Below the pieces are notes generated by a model that made no database searches, was not told where the DNA came from, and was given only the letters and a program-made list of their open reading frames with translations. A program made the translations under genes and the position numbers. From Madurella fahalii (lineage: Eukaryota > Ascomycota > Sordariomycetes > Sordariales): a DNA stretch of 64,000 bases. Shown here in pieces: positions 10,539 to 20,381 of the stretch. How positions within the stretch are numbered: position 1 is the stretch's first letter; every line of letters begins with the position of its first letter. Where the stretch lies: the NCBI GenBank assembly GCA_029876055.1, contig CM056875.1, positions 3,187,001-3,251,000 of the forward strand, in the 5' to 3' direction.

Positions 10539-11589
10539 AGGCCTAGGCGGGAAGGAGGTGGAGCTAGGATGTGGAATGGGTACGTTGTCCGTTAGGGATA
10601 TCGTCTGCTAGCGGTTTCCAGGTAATAGGTACATAATCCGGTGTGATAGCATCTAATCAAGTACGTAGCCCAGGGTAACACCGCCAGCTCGACGCCAAAT
10701 TTACTAATTCATCTTCAACGTAATGCCCATGTAGATGCCATTCCAGAAACTACTGTCATTTCAGTTGGGGTTTAATGTACTTTGTTCGTGCGCGCATTTA
10801 TTAATGGTGCCATACACTCTCCGAACTCGTGGTTCTGCTTGTTCGACGTCTGGTGGCTTTCTTGGGACAGGACTTAAAGGGATTCACGTGATATGCATCA
10901 CGTGATCGTCTCTTGGCTTCCAGTTGGCAAGTAGATAACCTCATCCCCATCCTCTGGGATCGCTCAACCGTGGCCTAACCGCGACGTCTATCAGAAGACC
11001 GCGTTTCATCGGCCGTCTTTTGGAAGGGGTTCGCGCCGTAGTACGCTCCGGTGCTTGCATCTTGCTGGAGAGCATCTGCCGCTAGCCTCTGGCGTTCATA
11101 GGAGTACATCACGGAGTAATTAGATCACCCGCCGGGAGCTGTTATCTAGAAACCTGAGCCGAACAGAATCGCTCATTGAACGGCAGAGCGGCGCCAGTCT
11201 GACCCGAGTTTCCTGATGCAGAACCGTGGCCGGCTCGGGGGATTGTTACATCGCCTTGTTTTGTGACCTTCGGTCATTTGTGGTTTCGTCGTCCCAGTGG
11301 CATCTGCTTTTTGCACCACGTCCCGCATGTTTGTGTCAAGCGGTGAGTTGTTAGCTATAATCAACTACACAACCTCCCCATCGCAACCGCGAAGCGCGCA
11401 AAAAATCGGACCCGATACTTGGTCTGTCGCTGATGGATTCCCAGCGCAGCCTACTTATACCCAACGGCACGTTGCGTTAATGCCCGAACAATCCTGCGCA
11501 TACCGAATCAGGGGCTGCAGCATCAGCCCTACGCGGCCACCAACTGCGACGAGCATATCCCTCTAGAATCCTTGACCCGTACTCCTCTG
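10539..11589. other. intergenic gap upstream of the nuclease-like gene
   Basis: About 1 kb between two rightward genes. It includes the double E-box palindrome at 10884-10906. Short frames occur at the right end but none starts with a convincing ATG and product. The leader of the next gene must lie in the right part. Confidence 0.45.
10884..10906. promoter_or_regulatory. inverted pair of CACGTG E-boxes
   Basis: The arms CACGTGAT and ATCACGTG flank a 4-nt centre, giving two CACGTG hexamers 14 bp apart from start to start in a near-perfect palindrome. CACGTG is the recognition core of fungal bHLH factors (Pho4/NUC-1, Cbf1 types). It lies ~350 bp after the DUF2470 stop and ~690 bp before the next ATG, so it most likely belongs to the downstream promoter. 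Function is inferred from the motif only. Confidence 0.4.
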
Positions 11590-13089
11590 ATGGCTACCCA
11601 TGGCGAGGGCGCGGGATCGAAAAGACACCGCGCAGACGAGTCCTTGCAAGAGGATACCCCGTGTCTCAGTCCGAAGAGGGTCAAGTCAGCAGGCGAACAT
11701 CAGGGCTCCTTGCAATATCCGCCCGAGTTCCGGGATAGACTGTCAAAGGTCAGGCTGACTCGGAGCGCCTTGAAAGCACACGAGCGTCGGACCAGTAGGC
11801 AACCTTCTTTCCCTCCACCTAGGCCAACGACACTTGCCCAGAGGCTTGTGCCCACCTTGAGCAGCGAACTTGTTCAGTGCGTAAGAGACGGCGGTCCGGA
11901 CCTGAGCGATCTTAGAGGAGTATGGCTCACCCGCATAAAAGTCGCTAGTTTGCTAACAGCTGACCTTCAGTATCCCGACCCGACAACGATCGGCCAAACT
12001 ACCGGCGCTATGATACCAGAAAGATCGTCGCGAAGCCGGGCGACGAAGTCCACGGACCCGACGAGCGCCACATCGGGAACCACCAAGAGCAAGAAGTCGA
12101 GAACACCTTACAACGGTAACTTCGAACAGCACATGATAGACCATGGCATCTTCCCTACGCATAAGTCGCGGGAGCCGGACTTGGGGGAAATCACGGCGGC
12201 AATGGCGGTACCAAGACGGTCGCTCTCTCCATCCAAATTCTCCGCTGGCGCGTTCAAGATCTTCAAGAAGAACGATGCTCGGGCGAAACACGAAGACGAC
12301 GTTTTGTTGGATGTGGTTCCAATCATCTGCGGTGCAATGCAGGACGGCGAGCTGGTGGCGAGAAGGACAGTATTCGTGAACCTCAAGCCGCTCACGGACG
12401 GTACTATCTCTCCGCCCAATCCAGACGTTTATCACGGCGCCCATCCCGAACAACTTGATTTGTCTATCCGTGATGGCCTCAGTGCACACATCATTCCGTC
12501 GGCAACAGCGGATAAACCCTTGGCACCAAACTTTTTTCTGGAAGTGAAAGGACCAGATGGGAGTGCAGCTGTGGCAACACGGCAAGCTCTCTACGACGGC
12601 GCAATAGGTGCTCGAGCTATGCATAGTCTGCAGCACTATGGCAAGGACACGCCGGTTTACGATGGTAATGCGCATACAATTAGCTCGACCTACCACGCCG
12701 GCACGCTCAAATTGTACGCCCACCACGTTACGGAGCCGGTCACTCCGGAAGGTCCCCCGGAGTACCACATGACCCAAGTCAGAGCCTTTGCCATGACAAA
12801 CGATCGTGAGACATTCGTTCAGGGAGCGACGGCTTTTAGGAATGCCAGGGACTTGGCGAAACGGTATCGTGACGGGCTAATCCAGACAGCAAATGCAATA
12901 GCGCGCCAGCCCAACGCACAGGCGCCGCTCGAGGCAGAGGTCACAGTCACAGAGGTACAGCGACATGCAGACCCAACGTCTGAGGCATTCATGGATTGCG
13001 TGGACGATATCGGATTACAAGTTGTTAGCGTCGACGAAGGGCCGGCTGTTCCCCATAATGCTCGTGCAGAAGAGGAAGAAAGCAGCTAA
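11590..13089 (+). CDS. PD-(D/E)XK nuclease-like protein (DUF7924-type)
   Basis: The first ATG in the frame is at 11590; the frame upstream has no ATG. Read straight through it gives 499 aa. A likely in-frame 51-nt intron (11920-11970; GTATGG, GCTAAC and GCTGAC near the 3' end, then CAG) would give 482 aa with DLRGYPDP at the junction. The N-terminal ~180 residues are basic and disordered. The C-terminal half has an acidic pair in LDLSIRD (~273-278 spliced), then FFLEVKG with Glu-x-Lys at ~301-303, then Gln/Asp in RQALYDGAIGARAM. That D..ExK..Q order is the core pattern of PD-(D/E)XK nucleases, and I recall the overall family as fungal DUF7924. Substrate and role are unknown. The coding DNA is visibly less G+C-rich than its neighbours. 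Domain assignment is moderate confidence. Confidence 0.75.
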   Translation: MATHGEGAGSKRHRADESLQEDTPCLSPKRVKSAGEHQGSLQYPPEFRDRLSKVRLTRSALKAHERRTSRQPSFPPPRPTTLAQRLVPTLSSELVQCVRDGGPDLSDLRGVWLTRIKVASLLTADLQYPDPTTIGQTTGAMIPERSSRSRATKSTDPTSATSGTTKSKKSRTPYNGNFEQHMIDHGIFPTHKSREPDLGEITAAMAVPRRSLSPSKFSAGAFKIFKKNDARAKHEDDVLLDVVPIICGAMQDGELVARRTVFVNLKPLTDGTISPPNPDVYHGAHPEQLDLSIRDGLSAHIIPSATADKPLAPNFFLEVKGPDGSAAVATRQALYDGAIGARAMHSLQHYGKDTPVYDGNAHTISSTYHAGTLKLYAHHVTEPVTPEGPPEYHMTQVRAFAMTNDRETFVQGATAFRNARDLAKRYRDGLIQTANAIARQPNAQAPLEAEVTVTEVQRHADPTSEAFMDCVDDIGLQVVSVDEGPAVPHNARAEEEESS

Positions 13090-13625
13090 ATTCCCGCGTC
13101 GCATGATGCTGTTGCACCGACCATGAGCTTCGCCACAAGTTTCACAACTGGCTTCGTCACTCACAGCCGTACCAGTTCGAAACGAGCCAGAGCATCCCAG
13201 AGTCCCCCTTCGAATCCTCAGCCACACAAAAAGCACGAGTCAATCGTCGTTCGGGACCACCAGAGTACACCCGGCGCAGACTGTACCCCTTGACATCACG
13301 CATGGTGCTCGTCGAAGAAGTAATGCGCGCCACTTGGTGTGCCGGGCACAAGAACCATTATTTCTTTACACTGGAGCCACGGGTAACCCTAGGATCAACG
13401 TAGCAATCCCTCGTACTACTCCCCATGATGTAACAGCTGAGGAAAGAAACGGACAGCCGAAGAAAGTGATAAAGCAAAGCGAATGAAATCGGTAGATATA
13501 CTTGGACGGACTAAGACAAACCTTTGGCACTTGTACTTTATTCGCTTGGCAATACCAGAGACTTATTCCCTCATCATAAAACGAAACAGACAGCTCCCGA
13601 AAAGAGGCAAAAAAGTGAAAAGGTT
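13090..13625. other. intergenic gap before tRNA-Ile
   Basis: This holds the 3' end of the nuclease-like gene and the Pol III terminator side of the minus-strand tRNA: T-runs on the minus strand (aaaaaagtgaaaagg on plus) lie just beyond its 3' end. No coding frame that I can support. Confidence 0.5.
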
Positions 13626-13723
13626 TGCCCAATAACAGGATTGAACTGTTGACCTTCGCATTACTTGATATACCAGAAGTTGCTATATTAGTACGACGCT
13701 CTAACCAGCTGAGCTAATCGGGC
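13626..13723 (-). tRNA. tRNA-Ile(AAU) with intron
   Basis: A complete cloverleaf. The acceptor GCCCGAT pairs with ATTGGGC (one G-T), with discriminator A. The D arm is GCTC-AGCTGGTTA-GAGC. The anticodon stem TCGTA pairs with TGCGA, and the loop C-T-A-A-T-A plus A gives anticodon AAU (isoleucine). The T arm is AACAG-TTCAATC-CTGTT. A 24-nt intron lies at the canonical position one base 3' of the anticodon (13662-13685 on the plus strand), leaving a 74-nt mature tRNA before CCA addition. A and B boxes are intact (TTAGCTCAGCTGG; CAGTTCAATCC). Confidence 0.93.
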
Positions 13724-14190
13724 TTGTGATGTTGATGTCAGGGGTTGCCTTGACTGATTATCATGCACCGAAGTAGAGATCCGCCCGCTGGAGAATCCTT
13801 TCTGGAAATTTTGTGGGAGCCTTGAGGCTACTGGTATTTGTGTTCTGTGTGCTGTGGAGCGATTGCGTTGATCGGCGGCTCTGTTCCGATTACAGGGCTG
13901 ACTGAGGTTTGACGAAAGATGTTTCGTCGATTGGGGTGGCGGCGGGGTTTGTTAGCGTAACACCTTTGAGACAGATTGTGTACTGTAGCGGACCGGTATT
14001 TTTCTTCCCGGGTTTCCCGCCTTTTGCTCCGTTCCGGTTATGCGCTGCCCCTGAATTTGAAGCGTCCGAACGGTCAAACGGCCGGCCCCACTTCTCCGAC
14101 TTCACACTCGATTGAACCGACTCACCGGGCCTCCCTTGTCACTTCATTCTACATCACGTTTATCCCACCATCTCATCCTGTGGCCCAGAC
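13724..14190. other. intergenic gap upstream of TYW2
   Basis: Upstream of both the minus-strand tRNA and the plus-strand TYW2 gene, so it holds both 5' flanks. I see no supported gene. Confidence 0.5.
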
Positions 14191-15543
14191 ATGTCGCGAC
14201 CACGGAAAAGGAAAGAAAACCCTATATGCACTGCCATTAGCGCATGGCTCGACTCGCTCCCACCCTCGCTCATCAACAGCACAACCACCCATGACATCAA
14301 ACAACAGCTTATTGACGGCGCCCCGAAGCGCTGGGTTGTCTACGAGCCCATGGTCCTCCTTCCCAGCGGTAGCTTCACAGCAGCGCCATGGCCTACCCTC
14401 CTGTCCTCTCTTGACCCTGCGCAGAAAGACTCCCTCTGGACAGCAATCCTACGCGAACTCTCTCCATCCTCTAAACCAGCCCTCACCCACCTGGCCATAA
14501 ACGAAGGCATCCCCTTGCAGCTGTCGAACTCCTCCTCACTTTCTTCCACAGAACCCGAAGAACCCGAAGGAGCAAAAGGTGTAGCAGAAGAGAACCTCCT
14601 CCGCTCCCCAACAGGCCTGCACCTCCTCCACGGCTCATTCGGGCCGGCCTTCCCCTCCTCCTCCTCCACCACCACCAAGCCAACCCCCTCCGACTTCGAG
14701 TCCGCCTTCTGGGTATCCACCAAGCAAAACGGCATCTACCAGACCTGGGCGCCGCGGCACACCATGTTCAGCCGGGGGAACGTCAAGGAAAAAGCCCGGC
14801 TGCTGACGCTCGGGGGCGGGCGCTCGGGCGGCGCGGGCCGCGGGCCGAGCAGCTCGCGAGACGGCGACAGGTACGCGGTCGACCTGTACGCGGGGGTCGG
14901 CTACTTCGCCTTCTCGTTCGCGGCGCGCGGCCTGCGCGTCCTCTGCTGGGAGCTGAACCCGTGGAGCGTGGAGGGCCTGCGGCGCGGGGCGGCCTTGAAC
15001 GGGTGGTCGGTCCGCGTGGTCGATCCCCACCACCGCCGCCGTTCTGTGTCGGGCTGCGGGGCTGGTAGTACGAATTCGGACATGGATGTGAAGGTAGACG
15101 TGGAGGTAGACGTGGACGTGGACATGGCTGCGGTCCTGCGGGGCGGGGAGCAGATCGTTGTGTTTTTGGAGGACAATAGACACGCGGCCAAGAGGATCGC
15201 TGCCATGAGGGGGACCAAGGGACTAGAGGTAGTGCATGTCAACTGTGGGTTTTTGCCCAGCAGTAAGGGGGTTTGGCGGGATGCGTGGGAGATTGTCGGG
15301 AGTCAGGGAGGGGAAAGGGAAGGGGAGGCATGGTTGCATTTGCATGAGAATGTTGGGGTAGAGGAGGTGGAAAGGAGGAAGGGGGAGGTGCAGAGATTGT
15401 TCGGTGATTGGGCGGGGCATGGGGGAGCAGACAGGAAAAGGGAGGCGAGGGTGGAGCATGTTGAGCGGGTCAAGACGTTCGCGCCGGGAGTGTGGCATTG
15501 TGTGTTTGACGTGTTGATTACAAGGTCTAGTAGCGATGTATAA
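14191..15543 (+). CDS. TYW2: tRNA wybutosine-synthesizing protein 2 (aminocarboxypropyl transferase)
   Basis: Single exon, 450 aa. TYW2/Trm12 transfers the aminocarboxypropyl group of S-adenosylmethionine to the 4-demethylwyosine at position 37 of tRNA-Phe, a step of wybutosine synthesis in the cytoplasm. Seen here: KRWVVYEPMVLLPSGSF near the N-terminus, NGIYQTWAPRHTMFSRGN at ~180-197, then the Rossmann glycine loop YAVDLYAGVGYFAFSFAARG at ~228-247 and the acidic end of strand 2 in CWELNPWSVEGLRRGA. Later conserved pieces are FLEDNRHA (~325), VNCGFLPSSKGVW and WLHLHENV (~381). Two family-atypical insertions are a Ser/Glu/Thr-rich stretch around 115-170 and a Val/Asp repeat (DVKVDVEVDVDVD) around 290-310. 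Its stop is only 54 bp from the stop of the convergent Ssp120-like gene. Confidence 0.9.
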   Translation: MSRPRKRKENPICTAISAWLDSLPPSLINSTTTHDIKQQLIDGAPKRWVVYEPMVLLPSGSFTAAPWPTLLSSLDPAQKDSLWTAILRELSPSSKPALTHLAINEGIPLQLSNSSSLSSTEPEEPEGAKGVAEENLLRSPTGLHLLHGSFGPAFPSSSSTTTKPTPSDFESAFWVSTKQNGIYQTWAPRHTMFSRGNVKEKARLLTLGGGRSGGAGRGPSSSRDGDRYAVDLYAGVGYFAFSFAARGLRVLCWELNPWSVEGLRRGAALNGWSVRVVDPHHRRRSVSGCGAGSTNSDMDVKVDVEVDVDVDMAAVLRGGEQIVVFLEDNRHAAKRIAAMRGTKGLEVVHVNCGFLPSSKGVWRDAWEIVGSQGGEREGEAWLHLHENVGVEEVERRKGEVQRLFGDWAGHGGADRKREARVEHVERVKTFAPGVWHCVFDVLITRSSSDV

Positions 15544-15597
15544 CAGACGCTGGTACGGTTAGAAATTCTAAGTATTAGGCCTGGGTATTCAGCCCGC

Positions 15598-16325
15598 CTA
15601 ATCGCGCCGGAACTTGGCCGGGATGTTGTCCTCGACAATGCTCTGCCGGGTGAGCTGCTCTGCCCGCTCCTGCTCGGCCTCCATCTGCTCGTGCTTCTTG
15701 AAGTGCTCGATGTCCTCGGGGTGGGTGAGGTCCTCGAGCTTGGTGTTCTCGTCGTGGTATCTGAGACTGTCAGTCCTCTGCGGCCCCGGATGAGCTCCTG
15801 GCAGACGGGGCATGCTCACTTCTCCCAGTGGTGAATCTCGTACTCGTATTCATCGTCGCCGTGATGGCCCGGGCCGGTGCCCATGTCCGGCAGCGTCTTG
15901 CCGGCCACCTCGATAAAGTGCACAAACTCGTCGCGGCTGATCAGGTCGTCGCGGTTGGTGTCGATCAAGCCCATAATCTCGCGCACGATCTCATCCTTGC
16001 GCTCTTGCGTGACGTGCTTGTTTGACTCGTCCATCAAGCCGTATGTCCGCAGGATCTCCTGCGCCTCCCAGCTGCCGTCGGCATCGAAGTCGTGTAACAT
16101 GAAAAAGGATGAGGCGTCGAACCCGCCCGCGTGGTGCTCCTCTGCCAGCGCCGTTGGTTAGTGGGAGCGTGCGTGGCGGGTCCAGAGAGTGCGCATACCA
16201 GCCATGTGTCTTTCCATCCAGCTGGCATTCTCGTCGACCATGGGCTTCTGCGACCCGCTGCCATGGTCTCCGTGGGCGAGCGCGTACCCTGCTATCCCGG
16301 CGAGGACGATGCTCGACGGGCGCAT
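15598..16325 (-). CDS. EF-hand secretory pathway protein, Ssp120-like
   Basis: Three exons, complement(15598..15760, 15820..16141, 16199..16325), give 203 aa; introns are 57 nt (GTATGC..CAG) and 59 nt (GTGAGC..CAG). Residues 1-18 form a signal peptide (MRPSSIVLAGIAGYALAHG). Two canonical 12-residue EF-hand loops are visible: DFDADGSWEAQE and DTNRDDLISRDE. The rest is acidic and charged, with a helical C-terminal half (EDIEHFKKHEQMEAEQERAEQL), matching the yeast Ssp120/nucleobindin-like family, which works in the ER-Golgi lumen, probably as a calcium-binding cargo-receptor partner. The end KFRRD is not a classic HDEL signal. A GGAT-rich repeat sits in its immediate promoter or leader. Confidence 0.88.
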
Positions 16326-16356
16326 GTTGTCTGGTCCGGGCTGGGCCGGACTGGTC

Positions 16357-16419
16357 GGATGAATGGATGGGTGGATGGGTGGATCGGTGGATCGATGAAT
16401 CGATGGATCGATGGATCGA
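16357..16419. repeat. degenerate GGAT/CGAT tetranucleotide repeat
   Basis: About 15 imperfect copies of a 4-bp unit (GGAT, with GGGT and CGAT variants) lie 32-94 bp upstream of the Ssp120-like start codon, so in its leader or core promoter. On the coding strand this reads as (ATCC)n. Confidence 0.85.
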
Positions 16420-18613
16420 GAGAACTGGTTTGTTTGATGGCGGTGGCGTGTCGGGCAGTGTCAGCGTCCAGCACTCGATCCGTCGCCCCCCCGTCATCCG
16501 TTTGTCGTCGCACAAGATTATGTTGTTCGGGCGCCAAGACGACCATCGACGTAATTCTTGGCTCCCGGAGCCCTGAACCAACAGAAGGCTGGTTCCAGGC
16601 GCCGTCAGGGACCTGACAGGCTGCAAGGAACCGGGGTCTTGCGGGCTTCGCCCGAGATCTTTCAACAACCACTCAGGGCGACCCATTGGATGCATCCCAT
16701 CTGATCAAGATCCGATCGAACGGGGGCAGGGGACATGGCATTTGTTTGGGCCGAGGACATCAAGATTGCCCATATCCCGTCTCCATGCCTGCCTATCCGA
16801 GAGTCGGCCGATCGCATCGCACTGCCACTGGCCGTCCCCAGCTGAGAGCCCTGCTTGTGTCTCGCAGCGGGGCACCGCGCACAAATTCAACAGTGCCGGT
16901 TCAGATAGTCAGTGCTTGTCCTCGGCCCGCCCAATCAGAAGCAGGCAGTGGCACCGGCGAGCAGGAGCATCCACATGTGCTTCGCTCAAAACAGCGTGGT
17001 TTTGCGGCTTGTCTAGTCCTTCGCCTGGGAAGCCGCTGAGCATCAAAAACCGCGCATTGTCCCGTTGAAGAGATGGTTTTCGAACCGTGGCCACAGTGTC
17101 TTTGCCGAGGGCTGTAACCGTCGTGGATGCTGCCGTTCGTTTTCTTCCTGTCCCTCTTCTTTCCTCGGGGGCCCTCGGGGGCGACGACCCCGCAAGATGC
17201 CTGCTTACAAGTCCGGAATGGCGAGCTCGTTAATCTACCTGTTCCTGCACGGCAAGGGGTTCGGCTCGCATATGTGCTCTGTTCCTCAACATTTTCTAGT
17301 GTCGGGTACGGCGTGCGTTCGTACCGAGGCTCAACCTCTGCGTCCAACCTGGGCTCTGCTTGTGAGTGCAACTCGCCCCCCGAGGCCAGCTATTGATATT
17401 GAGAGGGAGGCCAGTCCCGTTAGTTCTTCTCCTTCCCCTGATCTTCCCTTCCAACCCTCATCGACTCTCCTCGGCCCGCACGTCGCCATCGTCCATTGGA
17501 CGTCGACCGAGCGCGCGGCAACATGCATACATGCACACGGTACCAGACGCCACAGCCTGGCATTGGGCCATTACCCAAAATTGTCCCGGTTCCGAAAAGC
17601 CGCGCGCAAGAATTATTCCAGAAGGTCCATGGACCAAACTGAGAGCAGCGCCCAAGCGAGCGATCTGATCTACAGTCGCATCAGCGTTTGCCGGCCATTG
17701 AGCCGAGATGCCTCGACGGCGCTTTACGCGATTATGCCCTGTTTGCAGCTCTCCATTGGCTGTCCATGCCAACAGCGCCGTGCAGCCGCCTCGCAGGCCG
17801 ACACGTTCGTTGACTTAGGCAGCGGCAGAGAAGAGTGGCAGCCGGAGTGGCCGAGCCTCCGACGGCACAGTTGGAGGGTTATTATATCACCCCTTGGGCA
17901 TATGGTCTGGTGCGGCTGTGCCTCTCACTTCGAGCCGTCTTACACCAGGACCGGCCTCATCCACCATCCACCCACCCATATAATCTCTCACTTTGAGAGA
18001 TTCCCTCCATCCCTCAAACCGTCCACCCACTCCCCAGCTGCTCGGCTAAAGGAAACATTTTTCTGCGAGCGCAGTTCCCAAGCGCTGACATGCATTGCCT
18101 GAAGAAGCCACGACGTACTCGACGCTCTGCATCCCGATGGCGTGGGTGGCGCCAAGGGGAACCAATGCTCGTCAAAGACAAAGGGGAATGTGGCACATGC
18201 AGTTTGCATGTTGTCCACTTCGACTCGACAAACATCGCTCTCTCCGTCGATCCCTCATTTTGTCCCATCATCTCCTTTCCCTCCCTTTTTCTGCCCAGTT
18301 CCCCCTATATCTCGTGTTACGCAAACCGTCCCTCTCGCGAGTGCGACGAGCCATTCCATAATAGTTCCGTCGTTGGACAGCATCATCTACATTGGATACA
18401 CAGCAGCAAAGCAAATGAAGTCTCGAACCATCTCGGCTGGCGACTCGCGCATTGGCTTGGAGGGCCAAGAAAAGCCAGGCCGTGCTCAGCGCCCGCACGC
18501 CCCGATCTACTTGGGCCCCTCCACTCAAGTTTGACGCGCCTAGGACAACGTGACATGAACCGACGATGGCACGGATGACCATGCGCCGGGGGACCGAGTC
18601 ATCCCCAGGAAGG

Positions 18614-18756
18614 TCTATATATTCCGGTCACCTCAGGCCTCCAGGACGACTGCACCCCCTGTTCTCACTTTTACCGAGGATACACAACGTCACACAACCA
18701 TGGACGGGGGCCCAGGACCCCTCACTTCGGAAGGGCGGCTAGAAGATACTTACTAG
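18614..18756 (+). promoter_or_regulatory. TATA-like element with an 18-codon open frame downstream
   Basis: TCTATATATT is followed after ~50 bp by a pyrimidine-rich stretch and then an ATG in good context (CACAACCATGG) at 18700. The frame encodes only 18 residues (MDGGPGPLTSEGRLEDTY) before TAG at 18754. It could be a leader peptide, the start of a spliced small gene, or chance. No partner exon is convincing. Confidence 0.2.
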
Positions 18757-19832
18757 GCAAGGGGAGGGGGTTCTTGGTCATTGATGTCGCCACCTTAACC
18801 CCTTTGACCTCTGTGTTTTGTGCCGGCGATGAGAAAAACGATGACAATTAGCAGGGACATCTTCATGTCCGGGGGTGGTGCCCAGCCAAGGGTCATCAGG
18901 TCATCGACCGATAACACAAAGCACAGAGTTATGGAGGTTAGGATGGAGACGTCAATGACTGGGGTTTCCTCGCTCTTACTAGCCAGGCTCTACAACCTTC
19001 CACCCCGTTTCTCGTCCCATCTCCTCACCCTTCGAGGTACCACCCAAGCTTCTGGCCTCAGTTTCTAAGCCCAGTCTTCGATTCCGACTTCTGATCTCAA
19101 CATCAGACTAGTTTAACGCAGCTGATGAACCGTCGATGGGGGTGGAAAGTTAAGCAGAGCTTTCACCTCTCCTCAGAGATCGGCAATCATCCATCCACCC
19201 ACGCATCTATCTGCCCAACGGTTGAACCCCGCGGTCTCAGGAAACGATACACGATGTCAACAGCATGCACTGGGTCCAGAACGCCTCATATTGACGTGGA
19301 AGATCTATGGCCTCGGTCTTTCTCAGAGGCCGTTACAGAACCTCGGCCGGTAACCTCCTTCCAAATCGCCCACCACGATCGATTAACTCCGTCCCGAAGA
19401 AACAGTCCACGGCGTCAACAACGGGACCAAAGTTGAAGGAGGTCACCTCACTTGGTAGGGGGCCTCAGCATTACCACTCCGAGCCGACAGCATACGCCGA
19501 CCGACAACTAGCCTATCACGCCTAGCCGAGACGTCCCGCTTCCAAAGATCGACAGACTACACCAGCAGTAGAACAAGACCCAGCGACGTCTCACTCTGGC
19601 ATGGAAGGGCTTCACCGTTAAGTTGCTACTCCTAGACGGACCCGACATTACTCGCTCCAAAGCAGCTATTCGCGACAGCCTGAGAAGGGGGGGACCCTCC
19701 AAAGAAACAACACAGACGACATCAACAATGCGAAGGAAATCACAAGGATGCATCACTTGGGGAATGGAAAAGCAATTGCTAGGTACTAATACAGAGAGAC
19801 GCTATACGACAAATGGACAGACAATCTCGTCA

Positions 19833-19872
19833 ACCATCCATCATCGTCCATCCATCCATTTATCCATCCATA
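19833..19872. repeat. CCAT tetranucleotide repeat
   Basis: Interrupted copies of CCAT lie about 0.5 kb beyond the stop codon of the C2H2 gene, probably in or near its 3' UTR. Confidence 0.7.
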
Positions 19873-20381
19873 CAACCAACGACTGTCGACTGACCAACAC
19901 TCCGCTGGTGCGGTATGCCCCTCCCTCCCCAACTAAAAAGACTAATCCTTCACCCAGTTCGGTGCGGAAAGAAACCGAAATGCAAAAGCTATCACAAAAT
20001 GCAAAAGAGAATTGGACAAAAGAAAAAAAAGGAAGTACTACTATTACACAATGAGGGAAGAACCGACAATCTCTTCCATCCGCCCAAGGATTCATTCATC
20101 CCGTCCCGTCCTGCCCCGTCCCGAGCCGACTTGGCCGAACCAAAAACGCCGCCTGCCCCGTTCGTTCCGTATAAACAACAAAAAGCAAACCAGGAGCGTG
20201 CCCATCCTTTGGAGACCAGAACAATAAACAACAACCATTTTGCCCGACGCGCGCACGCGCGCACACACGCCCACAGCCCCCGTCCCGTCATAGGGGTATC
20301 AAAACCAGGTACCGATCCATCCATCCTTAGGAGATTTTGATCATAAAATAAATCGTTTCCGAGAAGACGCATACTCAACTT

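Larger units (their letters stand above)
16326..20381. other. 4 kb intergenic region between two leftward genes
   Basis: This contains the promoter and leader of the Ssp120-like gene on the left and the 3' end of the C2H2 regulator on the right. Several long open frames (for example 17065-18102) begin without an ATG and show no recognisable composition or motif, so I do not call them. A TATA-like promoter with a tiny open frame at 18614-18756 is listed separately. Tetranucleotide repeats lie at both ends. Confidence 0.5.

Noticed and set aside
17065..18102. 345-codon open frame on plus strand
   Set aside because: Begins at a non-ATG codon, has a mixed Cys/Arg/Ser/His composition typical of random G+C-rich frames, no domain, and no matching splice context.
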